A stretch of DNA of 62,164 nt from Bacteroidota bacterium (GTDB taxonomy: Bacteria; Bacteroidota; Ignavibacteria; OLB7), in NCBI GenBank assembly GCA_018266795.1, contig JAFDZV010000001.1, forward strand, positions 1 to 62,164. Reading direction: 5' to 3'. The translations under genes were made by a program, and so were the position numbers. The notes under the pieces were generated by a model. The model was not told the origin of the DNA, made no database searches, and saw only the letters and a program-made list of their open reading frames with translations. Shown in pieces: positions 25,344 through 34,442 of this stretch. The number at the start of each line of letters is the position of its first letter. Within the stretch, counting starts at the first letter, position 1.

Positions 25344-26819
25344 ATGCTCGGGAAACTCCTTCAGCCAGAAATTCAGAACCTGCTCGAGCAGCGGGAGTAC
25401 GAGACACTTCGCGAGATCTTCGATGAGTGGACGCCGGTGGATCTGGCGGAACTCGTCAACGATTTCCCCGAGGAGGATCAGGCTACTCTGTTCCGTGCCT
25501 ATCCGCACGCCGCGGCCGCCAAGGTATTCGAGTATACCGATCTCGATGCGCAGGAGACACTGCTCCACAGCCTGAGCACGGAGGAAGTGTCCGCCATCCT
25601 GAACGATATGGCTCCGGACGATCGAACGGAGTTGTTCGAGAGTCTTCCCTCCGGCGTCGCAGGCCGCATGATGCTTCTCCTCTCGCCGGAGGAACGCGCC
25701 GTTGCCCAGACGCTGCTCGGCTACCCGGAGGGAAGCGTGGGGCGACTGATGACGCCGGACTATATCGCGGTTCGTGCCGGATGGACTGTGAAGCAGGTGC
25801 TGGATTACATCCGCCGTTACGGAAAGAACTCCGAGACGATGGATGTGATCTATGTCGTGGATCGGGAACTGAAGCTGATCGACGACATCGTGATCCGTGA
25901 GTTCCTTCTTTCGCCGCTCGATACGCTGGTCTCCGACATCATGGACGGCCGGTTCGTTGCGCTGAAGGTCTCCGACCTGCAGGAGGTGGCCGTTGAAGTG
26001 TTCCGGAAGTACGACCGCTCGGCACTCCCGGTGGTTGACGGCTCCGGCGCGCTTGTGGGAATCGTCACGATCGACGACGTGCTGGATGTGGCGGAGGAGG
26101 AGGCCACCGAGGACATCCAGAAGTTCGGCGGTCTCGAGGCTCTGGATGAGCCGTACGTGGACACGCCGCTCTTCGCCATGATCCGCAAGCGTGCAAGCTG
26201 GCTGGTGGTGCTCTTCCTCGGGGAGATGCTCACCGCCACGGCGATGGGCTACTTCCAGAGCGAGATCGAGAAGGCGGTGGTGCTTGCGCTCTTCGTGCCG
26301 TTGATCATCTCGAGCGGAGGCAACTCCGGCTCGCAGGCTGCCACGCTGATCATCCGGGCGCTTGCGCTCGGCGAAGTGAGCCTGCGCGACTGGTGGTTCG
26401 TGATGCGCCGCGAGATCTACTCCGGACTTCTGCTGGGTCTGATCCTTGGCGTGATCGGCTTCATCCGAATTGCCACCTGGACGCTCTTCAGCGATATCTA
26501 CGGTCCGCACTGGGTGCTCGTCGGCCTCACGGTCACGTTCTCGCTGATCGGCGTCGTGCTCTGGGGTACGCTCTCCGGTTCGATGCTGCCGTTCGTGCTG
26601 AAGAAGTGCGGCGCCGATCCGGCCACGTCGTCCGCGCCGTTCGTTGCGACGCTGGTGGACGTGACGGGCCTCGTGATCTATTTCACCGTCGCCATGGTGG
26701 TGCTGCACGGAACGGTGATCAACAATACGCCGGAGAAGGGGAAGCCGTCCGGAGCCCGTCCGCAGCCGGCTCCGGTTCGCGCGCATACCGCAGCAGCCCT
26801 TCCTTCGTTCGCACATTGA
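25344..26819 (+). CDS. mgtE: MgtE-type magnesium transporter
   Basis: A 491-residue MgtE. Order: N-terminal superhelical domain (residues 1 to about 130, with LAELVNDFPEEDQATLFRAY and SVGRLMTPDY at its end), two CBS domains (about 135-260, second one RSALPVVDGSGALVGIVTID) and a five-helix membrane domain from about 285, with the pore segment VPLIISSGGNSGSQAATLII. MgtE is a Mg2+ channel gated by cytoplasmic Mg2+ through the N and CBS domains. GGAGGA just before ATG 25344 fixes the start. The C-terminal 30 residues are a proline-rich tail not typical of the family. Confidence 0.95.
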   Translation: MLGKLLQPEIQNLLEQREYETLREIFDEWTPVDLAELVNDFPEEDQATLFRAYPHAAAAKVFEYTDLDAQETLLHSLSTEEVSAILNDMAPDDRTELFESLPSGVAGRMMLLLSPEERAVAQTLLGYPEGSVGRLMTPDYIAVRAGWTVKQVLDYIRRYGKNSETMDVIYVVDRELKLIDDIVIREFLLSPLDTLVSDIMDGRFVALKVSDLQEVAVEVFRKYDRSALPVVDGSGALVGIVTIDDVLDVAEEEATEDIQKFGGLEALDEPYVDTPLFAMIRKRASWLVVLFLGEMLTATAMGYFQSEIEKAVVLALFVPLIISSGGNSGSQAATLIIRALALGEVSLRDWWFVMRREIYSGLLLGLILGVIGFIRIATWTLFSDIYGPHWVLVGLTVTFSLIGVVLWGTLSGSMLPFVLKKCGADPATSSAPFVATLVDVTGLVIYFTVAMVVLHGTVINNTPEKGKPSGARPQPAPVRAHTAAALPSFAH

Positions 26820-26841
26820 GGCGTATATTGGCGAAACCATT

Positions 26842-26867
26842 GCGGCACCCGAACTCCCGGGTGCCGC
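26842..26867 (+). terminator. Hairpin terminator after mgtE
   Basis: GCGGCACCCG pairs perfectly with CGGGTGCCGC around a 6-base loop, 22 bases after the stop, followed by ATCATTTCG. Confidence 0.7.
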
Positions 26868-26958
26868 ATCATTTCGTCATCGCTCCGGCAGCGCACGTGC
26901 CCAGGCCAGTCCCCGCCTGCAGGCTTCTCACGGCGCCATCCGGACGGCAGCTCGCGGT

Positions 26959-29373
26959 ATGGTGACCAATCTCCGACGGCGTGTTCCGGCTTCACTGCTG
27001 CTGTTCCTTCTGCTGACCCTGGGCGCACACGCACAGGGGACGCGAGGCACGGATTTCTGGGGCGGCTTCATCTACAACGTCGTTGGCGGACAGCTGCCGC
27101 AACTGCAGGTCTTCGTCGTTTCCCACATCAACACAACCGGTACAATCTCCAATCCGCTCTCCGGCTGGTCGCAGAACTTCGGCGTTCCGGCGAACACCGG
27201 CATCGTTCTCACCATTCCGGCGCCTCTCTTCATGTCGTTCGGATCGGAGGGGGCGGAGAACAAGGCATTCCATATCACCACCTTCGACTCCGTGGAGGTG
27301 TACTGCATGAACTACCTGCCGGCGGAACTGGATGCGAGCTTTCTGTTGCCGACGGCCGCGCTCGGGAAGAGCTACCGTGTGCTTTCCTATTCGGGAACGA
27401 CCAGCCCCACCGGTCCCCTGCCATCACAGTTCCAGATCGTTGCCACGCAGGACGGGACGAACATCGAGATCACACCGGCCTCCACGACGCTCGCAGGCCA
27501 TCCGGCGGGAACCCCATTCAGCATCGCGCTCGATGCCGGCCAGGTCTATCAGGTGCAGTCCGAGAGTGACCTTACCGGCTCGCTGGTGCGAGCGCTGAAC
27601 GACAAGAGCTTCGCGGTCTTCGCCGGTGTCGTGCAGACCGTTGTGCCGCCAACCGCCACGCAGTTCGCCGATCATCTCTACGAGGAGCTGTATCCGATGG
27701 AGCGGTGGGGCACGTACTTCGTTGCATTGCCGCTCCTGACGCGCGGGCGCGATCTGTATCGTGTGATGGCCGCCATGGACAACACCACGGTGGTGGTGCA
27801 GGGGATGCCGCCGTTCGTGCTCAACGCAGGGGAGTTCAAGGAATTCGATCTGTCGCAGCCGACGGTGATTCAATCCAGCGAGGTCGTGGAGATCGCGCAA
27901 TACTCCTACAGCGGCCAGGTGGATTTCAACAGCAACTCCGATCCCGCGGTGCAGATGATCAACCCGGTGGATCACGTGAGCCACGATCTGATCTTCGAAT
28001 CCTTTCCCGAGGGAGCGATCACCGACCACTACGTGAATCTCCTGACGCTCAACGCTTCGCTGAATCAGGTGATGCTGGACGGCTCGCCGATCGGAGCGCA
28101 GTTCGCTCCCGTGCCGGGCGATCCGTTCTACGCTTATGCACGCCTGCGTGTCGGGGCCGGGGCGCATCACGTCACGTCCTACTGGGGCGTTAACGCCGGC
28201 GTCTACGGCTTCGGAAGCGCAAGCGCCTACTCCTATGCGGCCGGCGCCGAGAACCTTCGCCCGTGCGCAACGCCGGTTATCAAGGCGCTCGGCGACACCG
28301 TCTTCTGCAAGGGAGGGAGCGTGGGGCTGGATGCCGGTCCCGGCTTCAAGTCCTATCAATGGTCCAGCGGAGAAGCCACGCAGAGCATCGTGGCCGATAC
28401 CAGCGGCACATATGCGGTGATCACCGTGGACAGCTCCGGCTGCGAGCGCCTCTCGCGGCCCGTGCACGTAACCGTGAACCCGCTTCCGCCGGCGGCGATC
28501 TCCGTGGCTCCGGATACCGTCATCTGCCCGTGCGACAGCGCCGTGCTCTCGGCTCCGCCGGGATTGACGTACGTGTGGTCCAACGGATCCACCGCACAGC
28601 AGATCTCCGTGCGGACTGCCGGAACGTACAGCCTCAGCGTAGCCGATACCTTCGGCTGCACGGCCTCCTCCTCCGTGACGATTGCGGTAGACGACGCCAC
28701 GCCGATCGTTGCGCTCGGCGGCGGAAGCGCCGCCCCCGGCGAGCATCTGCGCATCCCGCTGCATGTGGTGAACCGCGGCGATATCGAGCACTGCGGGCTC
28801 GTGGACTACACCGTCACCGTCCGCTTCAACAAGACACTGCTCCATCTGGAGAATGTGAGCGGCGCGGCTGTAACCGGCAACACTGTGGATTCAACCGCCC
28901 GCACCCTCGCCATCAGCGGCGTGCGCGGCGGCGACACGCTCGCCATGCTGGAGTTCTCCGCCGCGCTCGGCAACGCGGAGTCCACACCGATCACGATCGA
29001 GAGCTTCCAGTGGACGAAGTGCTCCGCGGTGCACACCGATACGGCGGGGGGCACCTTCATGCTCCTCGGGGTCTGCACCGACGGCGGGCCGCGTCTGCTG
29101 GAGCTTCGTTCCCCGAGCGGCCTGAAGAGCATCGCGCCGAATCCGGCCGGAGAAGAAGTCGCCATCGATTGCCAGATCATCGAACCTGGGGAGGTGGAAC
29201 TCTATCTTGCCGATGCCGCGGGACACAGAGTCATCACGCTTCTCCGGAAAACCGTTGCGCCGGGACCGCTCAGCGTTGGCCTGAATACAGCCCGGCTCGC
29301 GTCCGGCGTCTACTACTGCGTGCTGGAGACGCCCAGCCAGCGCTTCGTCCGGCAACTGCGTGTTCTGCGCTGA
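26959..29373 (+). CDS. T9SS cargo with IgGFc-binding-like and Ig-like domains
   Basis: An 804-residue exported protein. It has a signal peptide (residues 1-26, ending GAHAQ); an N-terminal region of about 400 residues with GTDFWGGFIYN and later SFEVVEIAQY-like strands that resembles the IgGFc-binding N-terminal domain; two PKD/Ig-like repeats (CKGGSVGLDAGPGFKSYQWS and CPCDSAVLSAPPGLTYVWSN, both ending in SGTY/AGTY strands); a cohesin-like segment (about 590-690); and a T9SS type A sorting domain with IAPNPAGEEVAIDCQI near the end. It should cross the outer membrane by type IX secretion and be released or anchored outside. Adhesion is a plausible role. Confidence 0.82.
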   Translation: MVTNLRRRVPASLLLFLLLTLGAHAQGTRGTDFWGGFIYNVVGGQLPQLQVFVVSHINTTGTISNPLSGWSQNFGVPANTGIVLTIPAPLFMSFGSEGAENKAFHITTFDSVEVYCMNYLPAELDASFLLPTAALGKSYRVLSYSGTTSPTGPLPSQFQIVATQDGTNIEITPASTTLAGHPAGTPFSIALDAGQVYQVQSESDLTGSLVRALNDKSFAVFAGVVQTVVPPTATQFADHLYEELYPMERWGTYFVALPLLTRGRDLYRVMAAMDNTTVVVQGMPPFVLNAGEFKEFDLSQPTVIQSSEVVEIAQYSYSGQVDFNSNSDPAVQMINPVDHVSHDLIFESFPEGAITDHYVNLLTLNASLNQVMLDGSPIGAQFAPVPGDPFYAYARLRVGAGAHHVTSYWGVNAGVYGFGSASAYSYAAGAENLRPCATPVIKALGDTVFCKGGSVGLDAGPGFKSYQWSSGEATQSIVADTSGTYAVITVDSSGCERLSRPVHVTVNPLPPAAISVAPDTVICPCDSAVLSAPPGLTYVWSNGSTAQQISVRTAGTYSLSVADTFGCTASSSVTIAVDDATPIVALGGGSAAPGEHLRIPLHVVNRGDIEHCGLVDYTVTVRFNKTLLHLENVSGAAVTGNTVDSTARTLAISGVRGGDTLAMLEFSAALGNAESTPITIESFQWTKCSAVHTDTAGGTFMLLGVCTDGGPRLLELRSPSGLKSIAPNPAGEEVAIDCQIIEPGEVELYLADAAGHRVITLLRKTVAPGPLSVGLNTARLASGVYYCVLETPSQRFVRQLRVLR

Positions 29374-29564
29374 GGGTTTCCAGCAATGGCGCTGCAGTGC
29401 GTGCAGGCTCTCGAGCGCATCCCGGCTTCGACAGGAACTGTACGGTGTAACCTCGTGCCCGGCGCACCTTTCTGCCGTTGTGTGCCCGCGTGCCTGTTAC
29501 ATCGCATTCTCCAGGTGTCTACCACCGTCATAGGTCGGCTTTATTTGAATTTCCGGGGAACACC

Positions 29565-30683
29565 ATGAAACGCTCCACGCTCATCTGTCTGCTGTTTCTC
29601 GCGTACTGTACCTTCGGCTATCGCCTCGGGGTCACGAGCGATGATATCTCGAAGATCTATCTCACGGGAAGCATGCTGATCCGCACCACTCCGGGCACCG
29701 GCATCCGCTTCTACGATCTGTCGCGACCGACATCTCCGCAGGCTCGCGGCTCCATCGCCCTCACCCAGAACAGTGATGTGGCGGTGAAGGGGCATTACAT
29801 GTATGCGGACAACGGGCTGGACCTGCTTGTGTACGACATCGCGGATGCCGGGCATCCGGTGATGGTGGACTCCATTCACTATGCATTTCAGTCCCTCGGG
29901 CTCAACTATGTACCGGTGGATACTCCCATTGCCGAAAGCAGCACCGGCACCTCCGGCTGCCATGCCTGCTCTCAGGAGACTCCGGTGGCCGCTCCATCAA
30001 CCGGCCCGATGACCTCGGGGGGAACGGGTTCCAGGAATCAGGCCGGCTCCATGGCCCGCTTTGCCGTTGTTGGAGACTATCTCTACTGCATCGATGACTA
30101 TTCGCTGCGGGTGTTCGAGATCATGGACCCTGCTCGTCCGCGGTACAAGAACCGGATCGAGATCGGATGGCAGATCGAGACGCTGTTCCCCTATCAGGAC
30201 AAGCTCTTCATCGGCGGCAGCGATGGGATGTATATCTATTCGCTTGCACGTGCGGACAGTCCGGAGCCGCTGTCGGAGTTCCATCATGCGCGCCGCTGCG
30301 ATCCGGTTGTGGTGGACGGGAAGTATGCCTACGTAACGCTCCGCAGCACCGGAGCATGCGGCGGCAACGACAATCAGCTCGATATCCTGGACGTGAGCGA
30401 CGTAACCAGTCCGCAACTGGTGAACGTGGTGCCGATGACCGGCCCGTTCGGCCTCGCCACGCGCGGCGGCCTGGTGTTCGTCTGTGACGGCCCGGCCGGT
30501 GTCGCGATCGTGGATGCGGCGAACCCGCAGAAGCCGGTGAAGGTGGGAGGGCTTACCGGCATCACGGCGCACGACATCATCCTTGGAGACAACGTCATGA
30601 TCGTCACCGCGGAGAGCGGCTTCTTCCTGTACGATCTCACGGACATCCGGAACCCGCGGCCGTGCGGCACGCTTCAGTTCTGA
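29565..30683 (+). CDS. LVIVD-repeat exported protein
   Basis: A 372-residue protein with a short signal peptide (MKRSTLICLLFLAYCTFG). The rest has repeats of the LVIVD type: IRFYDLSRPTSPQARGSI, LLVYDIADAGHPVMVDSI, LRVFEIMDPARPRYKNRI, LDILDVSDVTSPQLVNVV and VAIVDAANPQKPVKVGGL, spaced to form beta-propeller blades. A low-complexity linker with four cysteines nearby (about residues 128-165) interrupts the propeller. The function is unknown; such proteins are usually surface or periplasmic. The next element is a strong terminator. Confidence 0.8.
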   Translation: MKRSTLICLLFLAYCTFGYRLGVTSDDISKIYLTGSMLIRTTPGTGIRFYDLSRPTSPQARGSIALTQNSDVAVKGHYMYADNGLDLLVYDIADAGHPVMVDSIHYAFQSLGLNYVPVDTPIAESSTGTSGCHACSQETPVAAPSTGPMTSGGTGSRNQAGSMARFAVVGDYLYCIDDYSLRVFEIMDPARPRYKNRIEIGWQIETLFPYQDKLFIGGSDGMYIYSLARADSPEPLSEFHHARRCDPVVVDGKYAYVTLRSTGACGGNDNQLDILDVSDVTSPQLVNVVPMTGPFGLATRGGLVFVCDGPAGVAIVDAANPQKPVKVGGLTGITAHDIILGDNVMIVTAESGFFLYDLTDIRNPRPCGTLQF

Positions 30684-30994
30684 ATATCGTCGGTCCTGAT
30701 CCAGGCATCACACCGTTCCTGCTTCGAACGGAGCAGAGCCCGTATCCGCGTTTGCGGGTGCGGGCTCTGCACATTTTGGAGATTGTGTGGGGGAGCGAAA
30801 CCCAACGCCCCGAGCTGTTCGGGGCCGCGTCGGGATGGGGTGCACACGTCCGGATCGGTCACCACGGCCGCGGTTTCATCGCGCGTGCCGCCGATTCCTC
30901 TTCGCTGTATGACGTTTCCTCCGGAACACCTATGTTCACGGCTTCTTCCTCGGCGTCTCTGCCGATCTCTCTCAACGTAACCGATCTCCTTTCG
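30684..30994. other. Gene-free stretch with terminator before YkgJ gene
   Basis: The first third holds a strong terminator (30733-30770). The remainder is a probable leader. An in-frame ATG at 30932 would extend the next protein by 21 hydrophobic residues, but neither start has a ribosome-binding site and the shorter form matches the family. Confidence 0.45.
30733..30770 (+). terminator. Strong hairpin terminator
   Basis: GCAGAGCCCG pairs perfectly with CGGGCTCTGC; inside, CCGC pairs with GCGG. It is followed by ACATTTTGG and lies 50 bases after the LVIVD gene. Confidence 0.75.
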
Positions 30995-31417
30995 ATGGCG
31001 AAGCCCAAATACGACTGCCTGAAGTGCGTGGGATATTGCTGCGCGATCTATGGCCGTGTCAGCGTGCGCGACACGGACGTTCGCCGGCTGGCGAAACACT
31101 TCAAGGTGACGCCCGAGGTGGCCGAGCGACGATACACGAAGATGTACGGGGACGAGCGGGTGCTCCGGCGCTCCGCCGATCCGATCTTCGGCGAGTCGTG
31201 CATGTTCCAGGATCCGGAGCGCCGCATCTGCACGATCTACGACGCGCGTCCGAAGACCTGCCGCGACTGGCCTACGCACGGGCAGGCGGGGCACTGTGTC
31301 TATTACGACATTCTCGAGTTCGAGCGCCGCCAGCAGGAGGACCCGGACTACGTGCCGCTGGTTCACATCGAACTGGTGGAGGGTGCGGGCTCGCTGGGAG
31401 CGAAGAAGGAGGAGTAG
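30995..31417 (+). CDS. YkgJ-family cysteine-cluster protein
   Basis: A 140-residue protein with the CxxCxxxCC cluster near the start (CLKCVGYCC, residues 8-16) and later cysteines in GESCMFQDPERRICTIYDAR and PKTCRDWP. This is the YkgJ/UPF0153 family, proposed to bind a zinc or iron-sulfur centre. The biochemical role is unknown. I chose ATG 30995 (MAKPKYDCLKC) because homologues begin shortly before the first cysteine pair. Confidence 0.82.
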   Translation: MAKPKYDCLKCVGYCCAIYGRVSVRDTDVRRLAKHFKVTPEVAERRYTKMYGDERVLRRSADPIFGESCMFQDPERRICTIYDARPKTCRDWPTHGQAGHCVYYDILEFERRQQEDPDYVPLVHIELVEGAGSLGAKKEE

Positions 31418-31467
31418 ACCGGAGCGCCGTTCATCCCCCTTCAATCTGTAACACCCCTGTGGTCTTC

Positions 31468-31498
31468 TTTGCCCACCAGAGGCCCTTCGCTAACTTTA
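31468..31498 (+). promoter_or_regulatory. lpd promoter (Bacteroidota type)
   Basis: TTTG (31468-31471), 19 bp, then TAACTTTA (31491-31498), which differs from TAnnTTTG only in the last base. Transcription should start about 95 bases before the lpd ATG. Confidence 0.65.
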
Positions 31499-31598
31499 CG
31501 ATCGCTACGGCTGGCCGGCACCTGCGGCCCGCATGCGCCGCGGATGCGGCACTCCCTTCGCGACATGCCTCTCTCATTCTTGAACCGTACCAACACAC

Positions 31599-33002
31599 AT
31601 GGCCGACAGCAATTTCGATCTGATCGTTATCGGTAGCGGACCCGGCGGTTACACGGCGGCGATTCGTGCGCACCAGCTTGGTCTGAAGACGGCAATCGTG
31701 GAACGCGACCGCCTTGGCGGCGTCTGTCTCAACTGGGGATGCATTCCCACGAAGGCGCTGCTGCGGAACGCGGAACACATGCACTTCCTCAATCATGCAG
31801 CCGATTTCGGCTTCAGCATCGAAGGCGTGAAGGTTGACTTCGAGCGCGTCATCGGGCGCAGCCGCGAGGTTGCCGACGTCAACTCCTCCGGTGTGGAGTT
31901 CCTGATGAAGAAGAACATCGTCACCGTCTTCAAGGGGAACGGCTTCATTCCGCAGGCCGGAACCGTCGAGGTGCGCGACAACGACGGCACGGTTACCGAC
32001 ACGCTTACCGCGCGCGCCATCATCATCGCCACCGGCGCGCGGCCGCGGATGATCCCCGGCATCGAGGTGGACTTCAAGCGCGTGATCACCTCCACGGAGG
32101 CGATGCTTCAGAAGGAGATCCCGAAGTCCATGATCATCATCGGGGCCGGCGCCATCGGCGTGGAGTTCGCATACTTCTACAATGCGTTCGGCACCAAGAT
32201 CACGATCATCGAGATGCAGCCGCGCGTGGTTCCGGTGGAGGATGCGGACAGTTCCAAGGAACTGGAGCGCGCGTTCAAGAAGCGGAAGATGGATATCCTC
32301 ACCGAGACCAAGGTGCTTTCGGCAAAGGCCGTTGGCGACGGAGTGGAGGTGGTTGTGGAGGACAAGAAGGGGCAGCAGAAGACTCTGACGGCGGACATTG
32401 CTCTGAACGCCGTGGGTGTTGTTGGGAACACGGAGAACATCGGCCTGGAAGGGCTGGGCGTTACCATGGAGCGTGGTTGGATCAAGGTGGATGAATTCCT
32501 GCGCACCAATGTGCCGGGCATCTACTCCATCGGCGACGTTGCCGGCGCCCCCTGGCTGGCGCACAAGGCCTCGCACGAGGGGATTGTCGCGGCGGAGCAT
32601 ATCGCCGGGCATCCTACCCACGGCATCAACTACAAGACGATCCCGGGCTGCACCTACTGCCAGCCGCAGGTTGCCTCCGTTGGCCTTACCGAGGCCAAGG
32701 CTCGTGAGCTGGGCTACGATGTGAAGGTGGGGCGCTTCCCGTTCAAGGCAAGCGGCAAGGCGCGGGCGATCGGCGAGACCGACGGCTTCGTGAAGCTGGT
32801 GATCGACGGCACGTACGGCGAGATCCTGGGCGGCCACATCGTCGGCGTGGAGGCTACCGAGATGATCGCGGAGATCTGTACGGCCATCGCTGCCGAGGCA
32901 ACCGCGGAGACGCTGATCAATACGATCCATGCCCACCCGACGCTCTCGGAGAGTGTCATGGAGGCGGCGGCGGACGCCTACGGCATGGCCGTGAACATGT
33001 GA
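31599..33002 (+). CDS. lpdA: Dihydrolipoyl dehydrogenase (E3)
   Basis: A 467-residue flavoprotein that reoxidises dihydrolipoamide in 2-oxoacid dehydrogenase complexes and the glycine cleavage system. Visible are the FAD motif IGSGPGGYTAA (residues 11-21), the redox disulfide GGVCLNWGCIPTKALL (Cys43 and Cys48), the NAD motif IGAGAIGVEFAYFY, a second FAD segment SIGDVAGAPWLAHKA, and the C-terminal active-site histidine in HAHPTLSE. All catalytic residues are present and length is normal. It has its own promoter and is followed by a terminator with a UUCG loop. lipB lies 1.5 kb downstream, a weak functional link. Confidence 0.96.
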   Translation: MADSNFDLIVIGSGPGGYTAAIRAHQLGLKTAIVERDRLGGVCLNWGCIPTKALLRNAEHMHFLNHAADFGFSIEGVKVDFERVIGRSREVADVNSSGVEFLMKKNIVTVFKGNGFIPQAGTVEVRDNDGTVTDTLTARAIIIATGARPRMIPGIEVDFKRVITSTEAMLQKEIPKSMIIIGAGAIGVEFAYFYNAFGTKITIIEMQPRVVPVEDADSSKELERAFKKRKMDILTETKVLSAKAVGDGVEVVVEDKKGQQKTLTADIALNAVGVVGNTENIGLEGLGVTMERGWIKVDEFLRTNVPGIYSIGDVAGAPWLAHKASHEGIVAAEHIAGHPTHGINYKTIPGCTYCQPQVASVGLTEAKARELGYDVKVGRFPFKASGKARAIGETDGFVKLVIDGTYGEILGGHIVGVEATEMIAEICTAIAAEATAETLINTIHAHPTLSESVMEAAADAYGMAVNM

Positions 33003-33018
33003 CATCGAGTTGAACGCT

Positions 33019-33042
33019 GCGGGGCGCCTTCGGGTGCCCCGC
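33019..33042 (+). terminator. Hairpin terminator with UUCG loop after lpdA
   Basis: GCGGGGCGCC pairs with GGTGCCCCGC (one G-U) around TTCG, an extra-stable tetraloop, 17 bases after the stop. Confidence 0.7.
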
Positions 33043-33138
33043 CTGCGTTCGAGCCCGGCCGGATGCATCGCCCGATGCCGGCGCGTGGCTACTATCGCAC
33101 TACGATATGCCGCCTGCGGCATTCCAACCGATCCGGTC

Positions 33139-33606
33139 ATGACGCTCGAAGAACAGTGTGTGGATGGCTGGCGTATCGCCGCCAGAATCAACGGCTACCT
33201 TCTCGATTCGCTCAACGATGATGCGCTTGCGGCTACGGCGGGCTCCAAGGGGCGAAGCGTTGGCGAGGTGTTCGCGCATCTTCACAACGTGCGACTGATG
33301 TGGCTCTCCGTTGCTGCCGCGGAACTGATGTGGGGGATGACCAAGATCGAGAGGGATGCCGCCGGGGAGAAGGCCGGCCTGTCGGCTGCGCTCGAGGAGT
33401 CCGCGCTTGCGGTGGAGAAGCTGCTGGTGCAGGCGTTTGCCGCCGGAAAGGTGAAGAACTTCAAGCCACATCCCGCCGCCTTCCTGAACTATCTGGTTGC
33501 GCACGAGGCGCATCATCGCGGCCAGATCATGATTGCCCTGAAGCAATCCGGCATAAAGGTGGATAAGAAGATCGCGTTCGGAATGTGGGAGTGGGGAGTG
33601 CGGTGA
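33139..33606 (+). CDS. DinB-family protein
   Basis: A 155-residue four-helix DinB/YfiT-type protein. The three metal-ligand histidines are visible: His47/49 in FAHLHN and His122, His126 in VAHEAHHRGQIMIAL. The family includes metal-dependent thiol S-transferases (bacillithiol, mycothiol) and damage-inducible proteins of unknown action; which applies here is not clear. The start ATG 33139 follows a region with no coding pattern. A word-like sequence and a GGCGCAGG hairpin follow. Confidence 0.85.
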   Translation: MTLEEQCVDGWRIAARINGYLLDSLNDDALAATAGSKGRSVGEVFAHLHNVRLMWLSVAAAELMWGMTKIERDAAGEKAGLSAALEESALAVEKLLVQAFAAGKVKNFKPHPAAFLNYLVAHEAHHRGQIMIALKQSGIKVDKKIAFGMWEWGVR

Positions 33607-33686
33607 GATATGAAGTATGAACGATGAGATATGATCGGCGATAACGACAGCGCACCGCGGCAGGACCGGTTGCCACCGGATCCTGT

Positions 33687-33711
33687 AGGCGCAGGTCCTC
33701 AGCCTGCGCTT
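33687..33711 (+). terminator. Hairpin after DinB gene
   Basis: AGGCGCAGG pairs with CCTGCGCTT (one G-U) around a 7-base loop, about 80 bases after the stop. The core is shared with the tex terminator at 21061-21092, so it may be a dispersed hairpin family. Confidence 0.45.
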
Positions 33712-33776
33712 CTGCATGTGCCCGGCAACGACGAGACGCCGGAGAGGAATGATGCCATTGCGATGAACCATGCGAC

Positions 33777-34400
33777 ATGAAAACGTTCGGCAACGATAGT
33801 CCCATGCATCATGATGCGCCATGGCGTTCACCCGGCATCCGGCCCCGCGCGCATGTGGTGTATGCATTTCTGTTGACGATTCTGTGCGGCGTGCCGCTGG
33901 CCGCGCAGGAATACCCGGCCGGCATCGTGTATGGCCCGAGTGCTGCGTTTCAGATTTCGGCTCCGGATGGCTGGGTGCTCAGCAACACGGCGGGCTTGGC
34001 GCAGAGTCTGCATTGCGTGCTCTACCTGCAGGGCTCCACGTGGGTGGACTCACCGGTGATCATGTATGCGAAGATTGCCAGCCCGACGTTCACACGGCAC
34101 GATGCGTTCGCACGCTGGGCTATTGCGCAGTATCGGAAGGAGGACACCGCATTTCAGTTCACGCGTGTCGGGGCGGGGCATACCGGCGATGGGCATTCCT
34201 ACATCGTCAACGAATACCGGAGCGGCGGCGACAGCACCGTTGAGCGGGTTGCCTACATCCAGCTTCCGAAGGCTGTGGCCTATATTGTTCTCTCGGCGCG
34301 AAACAACGCTGCGTATGCGCCGCAGTCAGGTGCGCTCGCCGCCGTGCTGGAATCGTTCCGCTACACGCCGAGGTACATACGCCGGTCAGCGGCCAGGTAG
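33777..34400 (+). CDS. Exported protein of unknown function
   Basis: A 207-residue protein with a signal or anchor segment at residues 25-44 (HVVYAFLLTILCGVPLAAQ) after a polar N-terminus; a start at 33804 would give a more usual signal peptide. The mature part has alternating strands (FQISAPDGWVLSNTAG, YIVNEYRSGGDSTVERVAYI, AVAYIVLSARN) that recall PsbP/MOG1-like or DcrB-type folds, in which an 'APDGW' turn is common. I would not assign a function. It precedes lipB, separated by a short word repeat. Confidence 0.65.
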   Translation: MKTFGNDSPMHHDAPWRSPGIRPRAHVVYAFLLTILCGVPLAAQEYPAGIVYGPSAAFQISAPDGWVLSNTAGLAQSLHCVLYLQGSTWVDSPVIMYAKIASPTFTRHDAFARWAIAQYRKEDTAFQFTRVGAGHTGDGHSYIVNEYRSGGDSTVERVAYIQLPKAVAYIVLSARNNAAYAPQSGALAAVLESFRYTPRYIRRSAAR

Positions 34401-34440
34401 TCAGTTGCGAGCAACCAACGACTGACGACCAACAACTGAC
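34400..34440. repeat. Inverted 'word' repeat GTCAGTTG / CAACTGAC
   Basis: GTCAGTTG (34400-34407) and CAACTGAC (34433-34440) flank further CCAACGACTGACGACC words. The stretch fills the gap between the exported protein gene and lipB and is related to the longer array at 56778-57068. Confidence 0.55.
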
Positions 34441-34442
34441 CA